From positions 5,108,001 through 5,172,000 of the forward strand of contig NZ_CP042467.1 in assembly GCF_007993755.1 (NCBI RefSeq): a DNA stretch of 64,000 bases, read 5' to 3'. The DNA comes from Microvenator marinus (GTDB lineage: Bacteria; Myxococcota_A; Bradymonadia; Bradymonadales; Bradymonadaceae). The translations under genes were made by a program, and so were the position numbers. Of the stretch, positions 31,001 to 37,310 are shown in pieces; position 1 is the first letter of the stretch, and each line of letters begins with the position of its first letter. The notes below the pieces were generated by a model. The model did no database searches, was not told the DNA's origin, and worked only from the letters and a program-made list of their open reading frames with translations.

Positions 31001-34000
31001 TCGATTGGGCAATACTGATGAGGCGATTGCGACCTATCAGCAGGTGATTGAAACCGACCAATCGCATTCGCCGTCTTTGGCACAATTGGAGCGCCTCTAT
31101 CTAGCACGCGGCACTTGGAACGAGCTTTTGGGAGTCTACGAGCAGCAGCTCCAACTCACCCACGAGCCCGACGAGCAGGTTGCGATATACGGCAAAATGG
31201 CATCGCTCCAGGAGACACAATTCGATGACCTGAACAGCGCTGTCGAGTCGTACAATAACATCTTGACGGTCTCGCCTGATCACCTTGGGGCCATCACAAA
31301 CCTCGAGCGTTTGTACCGTGGTCAAGAGAACTGGTTTGACCTGGCAGAGATTCTACTTCGACACGCTGATGTTGCGCAGGACGCTCAGACTCAGGCTCAC
31401 GTGTTGAATGAACTGGGTATCGTGCAGCGTGACCAGATCCAAGACCCGAATGCTGCTATCGAGGCATTTACGCGTTCGACTGGGGCACTTCGTGCGCAGC
31501 CAGATGTCTGGCTCAGCCTGGCAAACCTCTATGATGAGACCGCAAACTGGTACAGCGCCATTCCAGCGCTTCAGGAGGTCGTTGAGCTCTCGTCAGACAA
31601 CGAGATTAAGGTCGATACACTCAATCGAATCGGCTTCATGTACGAAGCTAATTTGCAAGACGATGAAGAAGCTGAGAACGCGTACAATAAGGCCCTTCAT
31701 CTTGCACCCGCGCATGAGCCGAGCATTCTCGCGCTCAGGGATCTCTTCCAACGTCGAGGTGACGCGCAAGGTGTGATTCGTGTGCTCAAGCAGGCGGAAG
31801 ATGTCTCGCGTGATCTTAGCAAGAAGGCGGATTACCTCTGTCAGATCGGTAAAGTTTACGAATCCCAACTCAATGATTCAGTCTCCGCGACACACTACTT
31901 TGAGCAGGCACTCGAGAACGATCCGTCAATCTTGGAGGCCGCGCGTCCTTTGATCGACATGTACATGGCCGAGAAGAGATGGGAGAGGGCACATCCGCTC
32001 CTGGAGCAGGTGCTCAACAATCGGCAGGCTATTGATGCAGAAGAGTCGCATCGACGTTCGGTTCAGATGGCCAGAGTGTCCATGGAGCTCGGTCAGGGCG
32101 AGCGTGCGCTTCAAGCGTATCGTGATGCCTATGAGATGGATCCAACCGATACCGAGACGTTGAAGGGGCTCAGCGAACTGCTATACCGTCGCGGTGAGTG
32201 GGAGCAATCCTTCAAGATATTCCAAGCCCTTACCTTCAATCACGCTGCGTCGTTGGACGCCGATGACCTCCGAGATATCTACTTCAAATCGGGTGATATC
32301 AAGCAGCGCGTTGGTGAACGGCGTAAAGCCATCCAAATGTATCAGAAGGCGCTCGAATACGATCCGCAGCACTCTGCAAGTTTGCACGCTTTGGTGGAAT
32401 CGTTCGAGGCTGAGCAGAACTGGCAAGAGGTCATTAACACTCTGCGGTACCTCCTGCAGTCTGAGCGCGAAGACACGGTGCGATTTGCGCATCTGTCTAG
32501 AATTGGAGACATCTGGCTCCAGCAGCTCAGCCAGAGTGGGCCAGCGACTGAGGCCTATCTTGAGGCGCTTGATGTAGATCCTGAATCGGCGCTCATCTTG
32601 CGCAAGCTTCTCGACATCTACACCAAGACCTCGCAGTGGCCTGAGGCCGTGGACATGTTGCGCCGACTCATCGAGCGAGAGCAAGACGCTGCGCGACGTA
32701 GCAAGTACCTCTACACAGTTGGTGTGATTCTTCGCGATGAGATCCGCGACCGAAATGGGGCAGTCGAGGCATTCGACGCTGCTCTCGATTCCGACGTCAA
32801 GATGCTCAAGGCCTTTGAGGCAATCGATAGATTGTTGACCGAGGACAAGGAGTGGAAGGAGCTCGAGAGAGCCTACCGCCGAATGTTGCGACGTGTGGTC
32901 GAGAACGACGACGGAACTATGGAGAACATCAAGCTCTTGCTATGGCAAAGTCTTGGTGAGATCTACCGTAGCCGTCTTGGGCAGCTTAAGAGCGCCATTC
33001 AGGCCTTCGAAACCGCTGTCTCTCTTAAGCCCGAAGACGAAAGGATTCGCCTGATTCTTGCCGAGCTCTATGACCGCGGCGACGACAATCCAGACGGAGC
33101 GATCACTCAACACAAAGAACTCATCAAGATCGATGCGTTCCGAATCGAGAGCTATCGCGCCCTTTGGAAGGCCTACATGCAGAAGAAGGAGTACGACAAG
33201 GCCTGGTGTATGGCTGGTGCGTTGAGCTTCCTTCAGAACGCAAATGAGCAAGAGGAGAAGTTCTATCGCCAATATCTAGGTCAGAACCTCAAGTTGGCGA
33301 ATCGGCAGTTCAACCAGGAAATGCTCAAGCTCATCTATCATCCGAAGCAAGACATGCTGATGACCTTCATCATGGCGCGTCTCGGGATTGGGTTGAGGCA
33401 GTTCTACGCCCGTGACATCAAGGATTGGAAGCTTCATAAGAAGAAGGATATCTTGAGTCAGGACGAGCAGCTGATGTTCACGAAGATCTATCGCTACTCG
33501 GCTCAGACCCAGGCGATCATGCCAGCTCCGACGCTCTACCTGCATCGTGAGCAGGCGCTCGGAATGCGCAATGCCAATGTTGATCCGGCGGCATTCGTGA
33601 TCGGCGGCGATATGATGCAAGGCAAGTCGGACCGTGAACTTGCGTTCACGATTTCGCGAAACTTGTGTCTCTTGAGACCAGAACACTACCTTGCGTCTCT
33701 TTCGTACCCAACCGAGTTCCTTCGTGCGTTCTTCATGGCGATGATGCACGTGACCGACCCATCACTGAATATCGCTTCGACATTCGATGAGTCCGGGCAC
33801 GCAATCGTAAAGGAAATCCAAAGAATGCCTGCTCCAATCCTTATGGAGACTGGCAAGCTCATGAAGTCCTACCTCCAGAAGAACGAGAATCCGAACCTCT
33901 CGGATTGGCTCACTCAGGTTGATCATACATCAACCAGAATGGGGCTCTTGCTCTGCGGCGATATTCACCAAGCAGCGACCTGCATCAAGAACGATGTCAA

Positions 34001-34115
34001 CGCGATTGGCAAAGCGAGCGTAAAGGACAAGATTCGCGAGATGGTGCTCTTCTCCATCAGTGATGAATACTTCCAACTTCGTCAAGAGCTTGGGCTCTCG
34101 ATTGAGAACCGCTAA
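22050..34115 (+). CDS. gltI: Giant TPR protein, GltI/AgmK-like
   Basis: The 4021-residue product has no signal peptide or membrane helix, so it is probably cytoplasmic. From about residue 430 to 3640 it is built of degenerate TPR-type repeats with a recurring pattern: LY...W..L, then E..L, then IA..YE..L.D...AI..Y..VL..DP. A very acidic spacer (about 250-410) contains a hexapeptide repeat DELSSV encoded by an 18-bp DNA repeat. The last 350 residues are not TPR-like. M. xanthus GltI (AgmK) is a comparably huge TPR protein at this place in its cluster. It is predicted to be the cytoplasmic scaffold of the Glt machine. rsmI follows 6 bases later. Confidence 0.8.
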   Translation: MDRLTLIEHYIAELESSPYSLNPAARLAQISGDQIADVVTRLESASADLGASEDGARFILEASALALFHERNLERASALLDRALSAGSNTPSAPEVKLLALAAANDVEGLYEFFGQSVENLPDSQSKSRLYYRMGQLLEFLFEDLDEAKNAYVWAHDLDATNLAALWGRQDVALKAEDYGTYAELLYNEVNSATDVYRQLDALVELGEMYRTHLQEPEAAAQCFASVFEADPGNERARSGLLALGYDLPEGGESEGAEEEGEEALAEPQSVELSVDELSSVDELSSVDELSSVDELSSVDELSSVDEVSAAEDLAAEGSDAEESEEVAEEPAGLGESDDVISAPEDLDAPDFDLGDESEASEATEMAESEVSEVEDVSGEESDVVAEEAEESEDSAPAVAARAGGSWRERMHAILQNASSKDGDAALQDVVRAARLQARHNESKDDAIRVWREAIALGIEADFHTWTHFLFDANVLESVLDEIESDALRAKIAFVDLRKDPGAAGAEWQTDLEEGRENWRKFQRTLEGRWADLDKDEQAQRVYMRMADVAAAMDDSDKEMDALRRLDRQLKDDRVSRYRLQEIYKKTEKWPMYVDLLKTEAAEEEDTAEKIDILEEMVSVYRDHMNHDMMVVNTYKEILDLEPANIPALDALVSLYDKLNRSTELINTLQTKAELVETTADKVEIHSQIAKLFLEKFRNQAEAIKSYETVLELDPVNADAIEFLKEMYEKRREWDKLIEVHRREIDQFESDAEKAQGLKLVAELATDKLRKPDVAAELWIEVRKYAPEDPEALESLEKLYEKTKEYEALADILEVKARLESDPEAKLKLLGKLAPLYSDRLENTEGAIAAWRVALELAPDDLKARKSLERLFIDNQRWDDLESFYAESDSWAELVRLLETLANTVKEEETKVELLLRAARVWREELEDTSRAERDLDRVLQIDAQNVGAAELLEPIYSEAEEWEKLKNVCEVILAHRGEVADRQEYQLKLAKLYEDKLDSVSNAFAWFAAAFRESPNSESLAGELERTAGLADQWPAVVGVYEIALEEELETSELRDLKLRLGRVLSEELDRLDEALEYFGSVVAEEPENQVALKAMADIYQRSSRWDDLMGIYQRQIELTDTPSERVEILSGMALIAENQAMDKKGAIKQYLEALAIDPNYEPGLQQLHRLYREEGEWENLAGIIRREIALLESAAADRQDSKPLVSRPEALLGEEVSEAEEEVVEVAGAYTEDEIERLVSLRYELGTVCKEFLNEPKDAIENLGRALAWEPNHREASHALEAYLDEAEYSLEVAKILEPAYEVHGDWEKYIQVLEVQIEGADEQLACRLIRRVADTYLNELGQPAESFSGFGRLLRMKPEDAAAQNELVRIADALDAWEDLVGLYEDIVGGLSDEKLKRHYHYSIAEIYAERLHDADRAQSNYEAVLEIDPEALDALDDLEQLFTRTENWDALRGVLERELELAESADERETLRTRIGLIWEEKLEDRAQAISIYSSILEDNPSNLEAIESVNRLYAAEGKWDDLAASLRRELALVDGDAVNGVKNRLASVLETHLNEYEQATDLYEEVVDSDEEDSVALAALERLLHDPQAPQYRISEIVEPLYLDRDEWTKLIGALEVRAKSTQDAEERVSILTRIAAMYEIRSQDPAEAFMTYARALHEGVEHQPTYDSLYRLADSLGGYEALVEVFERESEVQESPDIKRSLLRRAATIYRDKLGEIDSATARLHEVLEIFPSDIESVEELETLYRNAQNWDQLVPILTHKSDLVDEVEAKRDLLRQAGLMLEEFLERPEEAIEVYQRALEVDPEDLHSIGRLEVLYRDLEAWEDLLKIYDRKVELLGEGSEERKDLYYAMADIHRNALSQPHEAIDVLRKVLEIEATEVNAWVQLDELYEQTEQWNELLETLEAELMLVSTQDESNNVRYRIGRLWETHLFDIPKAIETYREVLSSDASHEATTQALEGLISQGENAAMAGEVLEPIYRDSGEWNKLIHVWRLLIEASEDVERKLGLYNEIGSIFEHKLYDSVSAFETYAEALKVDAGRADVLNTLERLAAELEIWPEYIEQLDARIEDLTDFDVVRNLQVRIARVYEEELHSPQEAIARFRKVLEGDPSDDAAIAALDRLYQREGEWAHLAEILQTRIMNSQDPDEVLGLRLRLGQLYQSALEDENGALEVYQTILMEDPENPNAIASLEQMFMSGQAVNQVAGILEPYYSSRGQHSKLVEIYVQRLEMLDEPEERYDVWMLVARTFLEELGDSESALASYGKALGEKPSEESVISEIVRLSGETDNWQAGAQLLIEALDSPQIDEESSAAIFLALAKIYDTELGFMDRAEQAYLNVLSLDSTNVESLRALDRIYDHQGRWEELSDIISRRIQAVYDEEEIVELNFRLAGLYQTQLGDLDSSISTYETILDIQPGHVESLMRLQQIFYQLERWESLYDVLGRYAEAIDDPEDRADTYTKMAQISEAMLNRPEDSVDLWNQVLQLRDDDVEALQQLRKLYLDQERWTDLVGVLEREVELTLIPEDQLPLYESLGVIWADKLGNEGQSLECWKAVLEIDSTHLGALESLRDLYERNSDHVELMDVDYRLLQHPEVDSEMKLALWEQVGEVQGDVLMQTEKAIEAWKHVLAYSPGHERALDSLERLYLDAAEWEAAAEVLEMKLDHISMAHERIELLLRIADIWETKIVENHRAASFYEQILQVAPTNEQAGTALENIYRTQGTVDSYQALATLYLDRADHNSDDPELFLTSRRASARVFEQHLGQLEGAFLVLVTAFRADTIDDESLLDDLERLASQTGQWADLVGECQKVLSELPDSPDASDLHQRVGLWLAEHLNQLDDAVYHYQRALMLEPDSVEIMDRLENLYRQISAWPELAMILKQRVELTTDPDEQMEIWRKLGELFEMQMGQVDEAIESYREILRIDPADLLAIESLERIFEAYDRWESLIEILNQKASATYDPDEIVEIRFRVAQIWEDRLGNTDEAIATYQQVIETDQSHSPSLAQLERLYLARGTWNELLGVYEQQLQLTHEPDEQVAIYGKMASLQETQFDDLNSAVESYNNILTVSPDHLGAITNLERLYRGQENWFDLAEILLRHADVAQDAQTQAHVLNELGIVQRDQIQDPNAAIEAFTRSTGALRAQPDVWLSLANLYDETANWYSAIPALQEVVELSSDNEIKVDTLNRIGFMYEANLQDDEEAENAYNKALHLAPAHEPSILALRDLFQRRGDAQGVIRVLKQAEDVSRDLSKKADYLCQIGKVYESQLNDSVSATHYFEQALENDPSILEAARPLIDMYMAEKRWERAHPLLEQVLNNRQAIDAEESHRRSVQMARVSMELGQGERALQAYRDAYEMDPTDTETLKGLSELLYRRGEWEQSFKIFQALTFNHAASLDADDLRDIYFKSGDIKQRVGERRKAIQMYQKALEYDPQHSASLHALVESFEAEQNWQEVINTLRYLLQSEREDTVRFAHLSRIGDIWLQQLSQSGPATEAYLEALDVDPESALILRKLLDIYTKTSQWPEAVDMLRRLIEREQDAARRSKYLYTVGVILRDEIRDRNGAVEAFDAALDSDVKMLKAFEAIDRLLTEDKEWKELERAYRRMLRRVVENDDGTMENIKLLLWQSLGEIYRSRLGQLKSAIQAFETAVSLKPEDERIRLILAELYDRGDDNPDGAITQHKELIKIDAFRIESYRALWKAYMQKKEYDKAWCMAGALSFLQNANEQEEKFYRQYLGQNLKLANRQFNQEMLKLIYHPKQDMLMTFIMARLGIGLRQFYARDIKDWKLHKKKDILSQDEQLMFTKIYRYSAQTQAIMPAPTLYLHREQALGMRNANVDPAAFVIGGDMMQGKSDRELAFTISRNLCLLRPEHYLASLSYPTEFLRAFFMAMMHVTDPSLNIASTFDESGHAIVKEIQRMPAPILMETGKLMKSYLQKNENPNLSDWLTQVDHTSTRMGLLLCGDIHQAATCIKNDVNAIGKASVKDKIREMVLFSISDEYFQLRQELGLSIENR
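22875..22964 (+). repeat. 18-bp tandem repeat (5 copies) inside the gltI-like gene
   Basis: The unit GATGAGTTGAGCTCTGTC is repeated five times head to tail, four copies identical and the fifth with one change (TGTT). Each codes DELSSV. As a multiple of three, copy-number change would lengthen or shorten the acidic linker without a frameshift. Confidence 0.95.
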
Positions 34116-34121
34116 TTCTTC

Positions 34122-34940
34122 ATGCTCACAGTCTGTCCGACCCCGATAGGCAACCTGGGCGACGTCACGTCGCGCCAGGTTGCTGCGCTTCGCGCTGCGC
34201 ACACCATTGCTTGCGAGGATACCCGTGTTACGGGGAAGCTCTTGCAGCTAATCGGAATCCAGCGAGAGAATGGTCGACCCCGCCTCGTGAGCAATCATGA
34301 CCACAATGAGAGTGCGAGAGTTGAAGAACTCATCGCATTGATGGAGAGCGGGGAAAGTGTGGTCTTGGTGAGTGATGCAGGTACACCCGGAGTTGCTGAC
34401 CCCGGGTTTCGCTTGATTTCCGCAGCGCAAGACCGTGGAATTCGTGTGGACGTGTTACCTGGCGCGTGTGCGGCAATTGTTGGCCTTGTAGCTTCCGGGT
34501 TTCCGAGTGACCGATTTGAGTTTCGTGGTTTTCTATCGCCAAAATCACAGGCGCGACGAGCGGAATTGGAATCGTGGCAAGGTGGAACCTTAGTTCTCTA
34601 TGAGTCTCCACAACGACTCAAGAGCCTTCTGGAGGATGTTTCCGACGTTTGTGGGGACTCTATGGTGTTTGTGGGGCGCGAGCTCACAAAGCTACATGAG
34701 GAGCATCTACGGGGCAATTCTGCCGAGGTCTTGGCCAAAGTGGCCGCAAAGACGATCAAGGGTGAGTGCGTTGTGGTTCTGCATGCGCCTTACAAGGAAC
34801 AGGACGATGCTTTGGGACGAAAGCTCGTGGCAGAGTTGGTCAGCGCCGGACTGGCCCCGCAGGCTATCAAGACGATTGTCTCCCAGACACTAGGTGTTCA
34901 GAAGTCGCTGGTATATTCCTGGATAGAAGACCAGAAATAG
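34122..34940 (+). CDS. rsmI: 16S rRNA (cytidine-1402 2'-O) methyltransferase
   Basis: RsmI methylates the ribose of C1402 in the 16S rRNA decoding centre using S-adenosylmethionine. The 272-residue product shows the tetrapyrrole-methylase-fold signatures of the family: PTPIGNLGDVTSR at the start, CEDTRVTGKLL, VSLVSDAGTPGVADPG-type loop (here VLVSDAGTPGVADPG), VLPGACA, GFLSPKS and FVGRELTKLHEE. It is separated from the gltI-like gene by only 6 bases and would be co-transcribed. The stop is 4 bases from the converging beta-barrel gene. Confidence 0.95.
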   Translation: MLTVCPTPIGNLGDVTSRQVAALRAAHTIACEDTRVTGKLLQLIGIQRENGRPRLVSNHDHNESARVEELIALMESGESVVLVSDAGTPGVADPGFRLISAAQDRGIRVDVLPGACAAIVGLVASGFPSDRFEFRGFLSPKSQARRAELESWQGGTLVLYESPQRLKSLLEDVSDVCGDSMVFVGRELTKLHEEHLRGNSAEVLAKVAAKTIKGECVVVLHAPYKEQDDALGRKLVAELVSAGLAPQAIKTIVSQTLGVQKSLVYSWIEDQK

Positions 34941-34944
34941 TCGT

Positions 34945-36507
34945 TTAGAACTGGAGGGCTGCGGTCAGGAAGATGGACCAGATATTGTTTTCCTGAATGC
35001 GGAAGCGGTTGCCGGTCTGGTCGTACGTCGGGTTGAAGACCGGGTTCTTCTCGATCGTTGCGTCCGCGCCTTCGAGGTCGACCGTGTCGTCAGGAGACGA
35101 TTCAAGCGCGTCATCAGCGTCACGCCCTGTCCGTGCATTGGAGAGGAAGTGCTCTTGGTTATGCGTAAGAGCCACGTTGCCCTTAAGCTGGAAGTACTTC
35201 GTAGGCTGGAGATAGACGCCGAGCATGCCCGTAAATGACGCGTAGCTCTCAACCGTCATGATGCCATCGGTGTTCCATGCCGAGGTGTCGCCGAGCGCTT
35301 CACCGAGATTATAAATCGGCACCGGGTCGGCGTTGGAGGGCTGACGCACGATCCACGAGCAGGCGACATCATCCAGGTTTGAAAGTTGCCCCTGGTCGTC
35401 GAACTGAGGCAACACATCCCCAAGAGTCTTGCCGTTACATGAACTGTTGGTCATGTGGTCGAAGAGTTGAGTGTAGTTTCGACCTTCGCTTGTGTAACCG
35501 AAGGTAAATCTAAGGTCGATTCCGTAGCGCGCGCCTGTCTCAGTATTCTCATGAGGAATGAATTCCGTTCCGACCGTAATATTTCCACGCTGGGGAGGAT
35601 TTGCGAAAACCTGCCCTTGGTTGTTTTTGTCGACGCGTTGAATGGGCGAGTCGGTGGCTGCGAAGGGGAGGAAGTATTGCAGGCCGAAATAGGGCTCGAT
35701 CCAGTTGAAGCGCTTCGAAGAAGCAATTCTCCAGCTCAACTCGTGCATTCCCTCGCCAACATTCTTATTGCCGGCAGCTTTGACGGGCGCGATAGGCATC
35801 TTGTACGCCATGCCGAAGAGCAGCTTCGCCTTGGTGTCGTCACGCTCATCGTTGAACGGCGCCCATTCGAGCGAAATCGAAGGGTCGGCAAAGCCCGACC
35901 GCTCGTACTCCGACCCATTTACATCAAAGAAACGGTTGCCGTTGAAGGTCGAGAGGTTGGAGACGTGTTGTGCTTGCGTGTCCCCGGAATTGAATTGCCG
36001 AGCCGATGCTCCAATGACCTCGTCTGTCGGATCAACGGATGAATTCGCGGCAGTAACGCCCGCGGCGTAGTTCATTCCGGCAACGCTCGAGAACACGTAA
36101 GGGACGCGAAGTCTGAACTCCAAATCCTTGTAGATACCGGCCCGAAGATCGATATCAATCGCCGTGGTTTGACGGCTAAAATCGAGCTCTTTATTGGAGA
36201 TGATTCTAGGTTCCGCACAGCGTCCGCGGTCTACGATGAGCCGAGGGTTGTTTTGTGCGGCATCACCGATCAGGCTTGCATCACTTGGTACGCACGCGGT
36301 TTCTCTCGATATGGTCGCGGATTCAAATTCCATACGCACCCGCGTTTCGAGATTAAAATCGAAAGGGTCGTAGGTTTCCTCAATCAGATCGTCGTGATCG
36401 TCGGCTGCATCGAGCAGATTTGTGAAATCCGCAGCTGTGGCTGGGTTCCCGACAAAAAGAGAAGCGCCCAGTAGGGCCCCGAGAAAATATTGGTAACGCG
36501 TGCGCAT
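34945..36507 (-). CDS. Outer-membrane beta-barrel protein
   Basis: A signal peptide (cleavage near NPATAA) is followed by about 495 residues with many alternating amphipathic strands (LEFRLRVPYVFSS, KLLFGMAYKMPIAP, YGIDLRFTFGYTSEG, SFTGMLGVYLQ). The chain ends IFLTAALQF, a terminal Phe of the type recognised by the BAM machinery. ATG 36507 was chosen over 36576 because the signal peptide starts there and GGAG lies just upstream. Strand segments such as GYTSEGRNYTQLFD recall Myxococcota barrel proteins. Its position beside the glt-like unit makes it a candidate for the outer-membrane role of GltA/B/H, which is inference. Confidence 0.7.
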   Translation of the reverse strand: MRTRYQYFLGALLGASLFVGNPATAADFTNLLDAADDHDDLIEETYDPFDFNLETRVRMEFESATISRETACVPSDASLIGDAAQNNPRLIVDRGRCAEPRIISNKELDFSRQTTAIDIDLRAGIYKDLEFRLRVPYVFSSVAGMNYAAGVTAANSSVDPTDEVIGASARQFNSGDTQAQHVSNLSTFNGNRFFDVNGSEYERSGFADPSISLEWAPFNDERDDTKAKLLFGMAYKMPIAPVKAAGNKNVGEGMHELSWRIASSKRFNWIEPYFGLQYFLPFAATDSPIQRVDKNNQGQVFANPPQRGNITVGTEFIPHENTETGARYGIDLRFTFGYTSEGRNYTQLFDHMTNSSCNGKTLGDVLPQFDDQGQLSNLDDVACSWIVRQPSNADPVPIYNLGEALGDTSAWNTDGIMTVESYASFTGMLGVYLQPTKYFQLKGNVALTHNQEHFLSNARTGRDADDALESSPDDTVDLEGADATIEKNPVFNPTYDQTGNRFRIQENNIWSIFLTAALQF

Positions 36508-36654
36508 TATGTCTCCGTGGTCTTGAATCGTTTTACTCGAGAACTCAAGGGAGGCACCGAGTATGTTGGCGTTCAAGAGACTGGTGAAACTTGCCGAATA
36601 GCTAGCAGCAGCGCGCTCAGAGTGTCAAGCCCGACCTGCACAACGAAAAAACCC

Positions 36655-36676
36655 TGACATGAATGTCTTTATGTCA
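36655..36676. repeat. TGACAT-N10-ATGTCA inverted repeat
   Basis: TGACAT (36655-36660) and ATGTCA (36671-36676) are perfect mirror halves 10 bases apart. An additional inner ATGTC (36663-36667) gives an overlapping shorter palindrome. The site lies just upstream of a candidate extended -10 element and could be an operator. Confidence 0.4.
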
Positions 36677-36695
36677 AGATTTTGGCTTGCAAGTG

Positions 36696-36704
36696 TGCTA
36701 TTAT
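36696..36704 (+). promoter_or_regulatory. Candidate extended -10 promoter
   Basis: TGCTATTAT carries the TGn extension and a -10 (TATTAT) one base from consensus, 60 bases before the RodZ-like start. No good -35 is visible, as is usual for extended -10 promoters. The inverted repeat at 36655-36676 sits where a -35 would be. Confidence 0.4.
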
Positions 36705-36764
36705 CATGTAAAACACGCTTCACAAGACGCTCGTTGGTTTTCGTTTGTTTAGAGGGATACGCGC

Positions 36765-37280
36765 ATGAAATCGCCTGGAACACAGCTCAGAGAAGCCCGA
36801 AAAAGTCGGGGACTGTCCATAGCTGAGGCGGCGTCTCTGACGCGCATACCCAAGACATTGCTGGAAAATCTCGAGGCGGACAGCGTTGACGAGTTTCAGG
36901 CTGATGTTTTTCTATTCGGCCATATCCGAAACTACGCACGCGAGGTTGGGTTGGACGGAGACGCGTTGGTCCGCCAATTCGAAAGACGAAATGCATCTTC
37001 AGCTTCGTCGAGCAGTCTCCCAAAACTACCCGCAGAACCTACTCGAACTCCGGCAAAGCGCTCCAAGCGCCCTGTGAGTCGGCCACAAGTTAAGCCAACC
37101 CACATGTTTGCAATCGTGTTGGTATTGGCTGGTCTTGGGATATTTGCATCCCTGCTTTCTAGCGGTAGAGCCACGGCGAAGGACCCAGCGCAGTTCCCTG
37201 AAGCGCAAGAGTCTGAGTGGGAGCTTGAGCAAGACGCTCAGGACACCCGTTGGTTGCTTGAGCAGCCTGAAGGCGAGTAA
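36765..37280 (+). CDS. RodZ-like HTH membrane protein
   Basis: The N-terminus (about 5-75) is a Cro/C1-type helix-turn-helix of the RodZ kind: LREARKSRGLSIAEAASLTRIPKTLLENLE, then VFLFGHIRNYAREVGLD. A Ser/Pro/Arg linker and one membrane helix (about 110-130) follow, then a short acidic outer part. RodZ links the MreB cytoskeleton to the cell-wall elongation machinery. At 171 residues this one lacks the large periplasmic domain of E. coli RodZ. It could be either a short RodZ or a membrane-bound regulator. mgtE follows 30 bases later. Confidence 0.7.
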   Translation: MKSPGTQLREARKSRGLSIAEAASLTRIPKTLLENLEADSVDEFQADVFLFGHIRNYAREVGLDGDALVRQFERRNASSASSSSLPKLPAEPTRTPAKRSKRPVSRPQVKPTHMFAIVLVLAGLGIFASLLSSGRATAKDPAQFPEAQESEWELEQDAQDTRWLLEQPEGE

Positions 37281-37310
37281 CCCCTCCATAGCTTTTATTG
37301 AAGAGCCATC

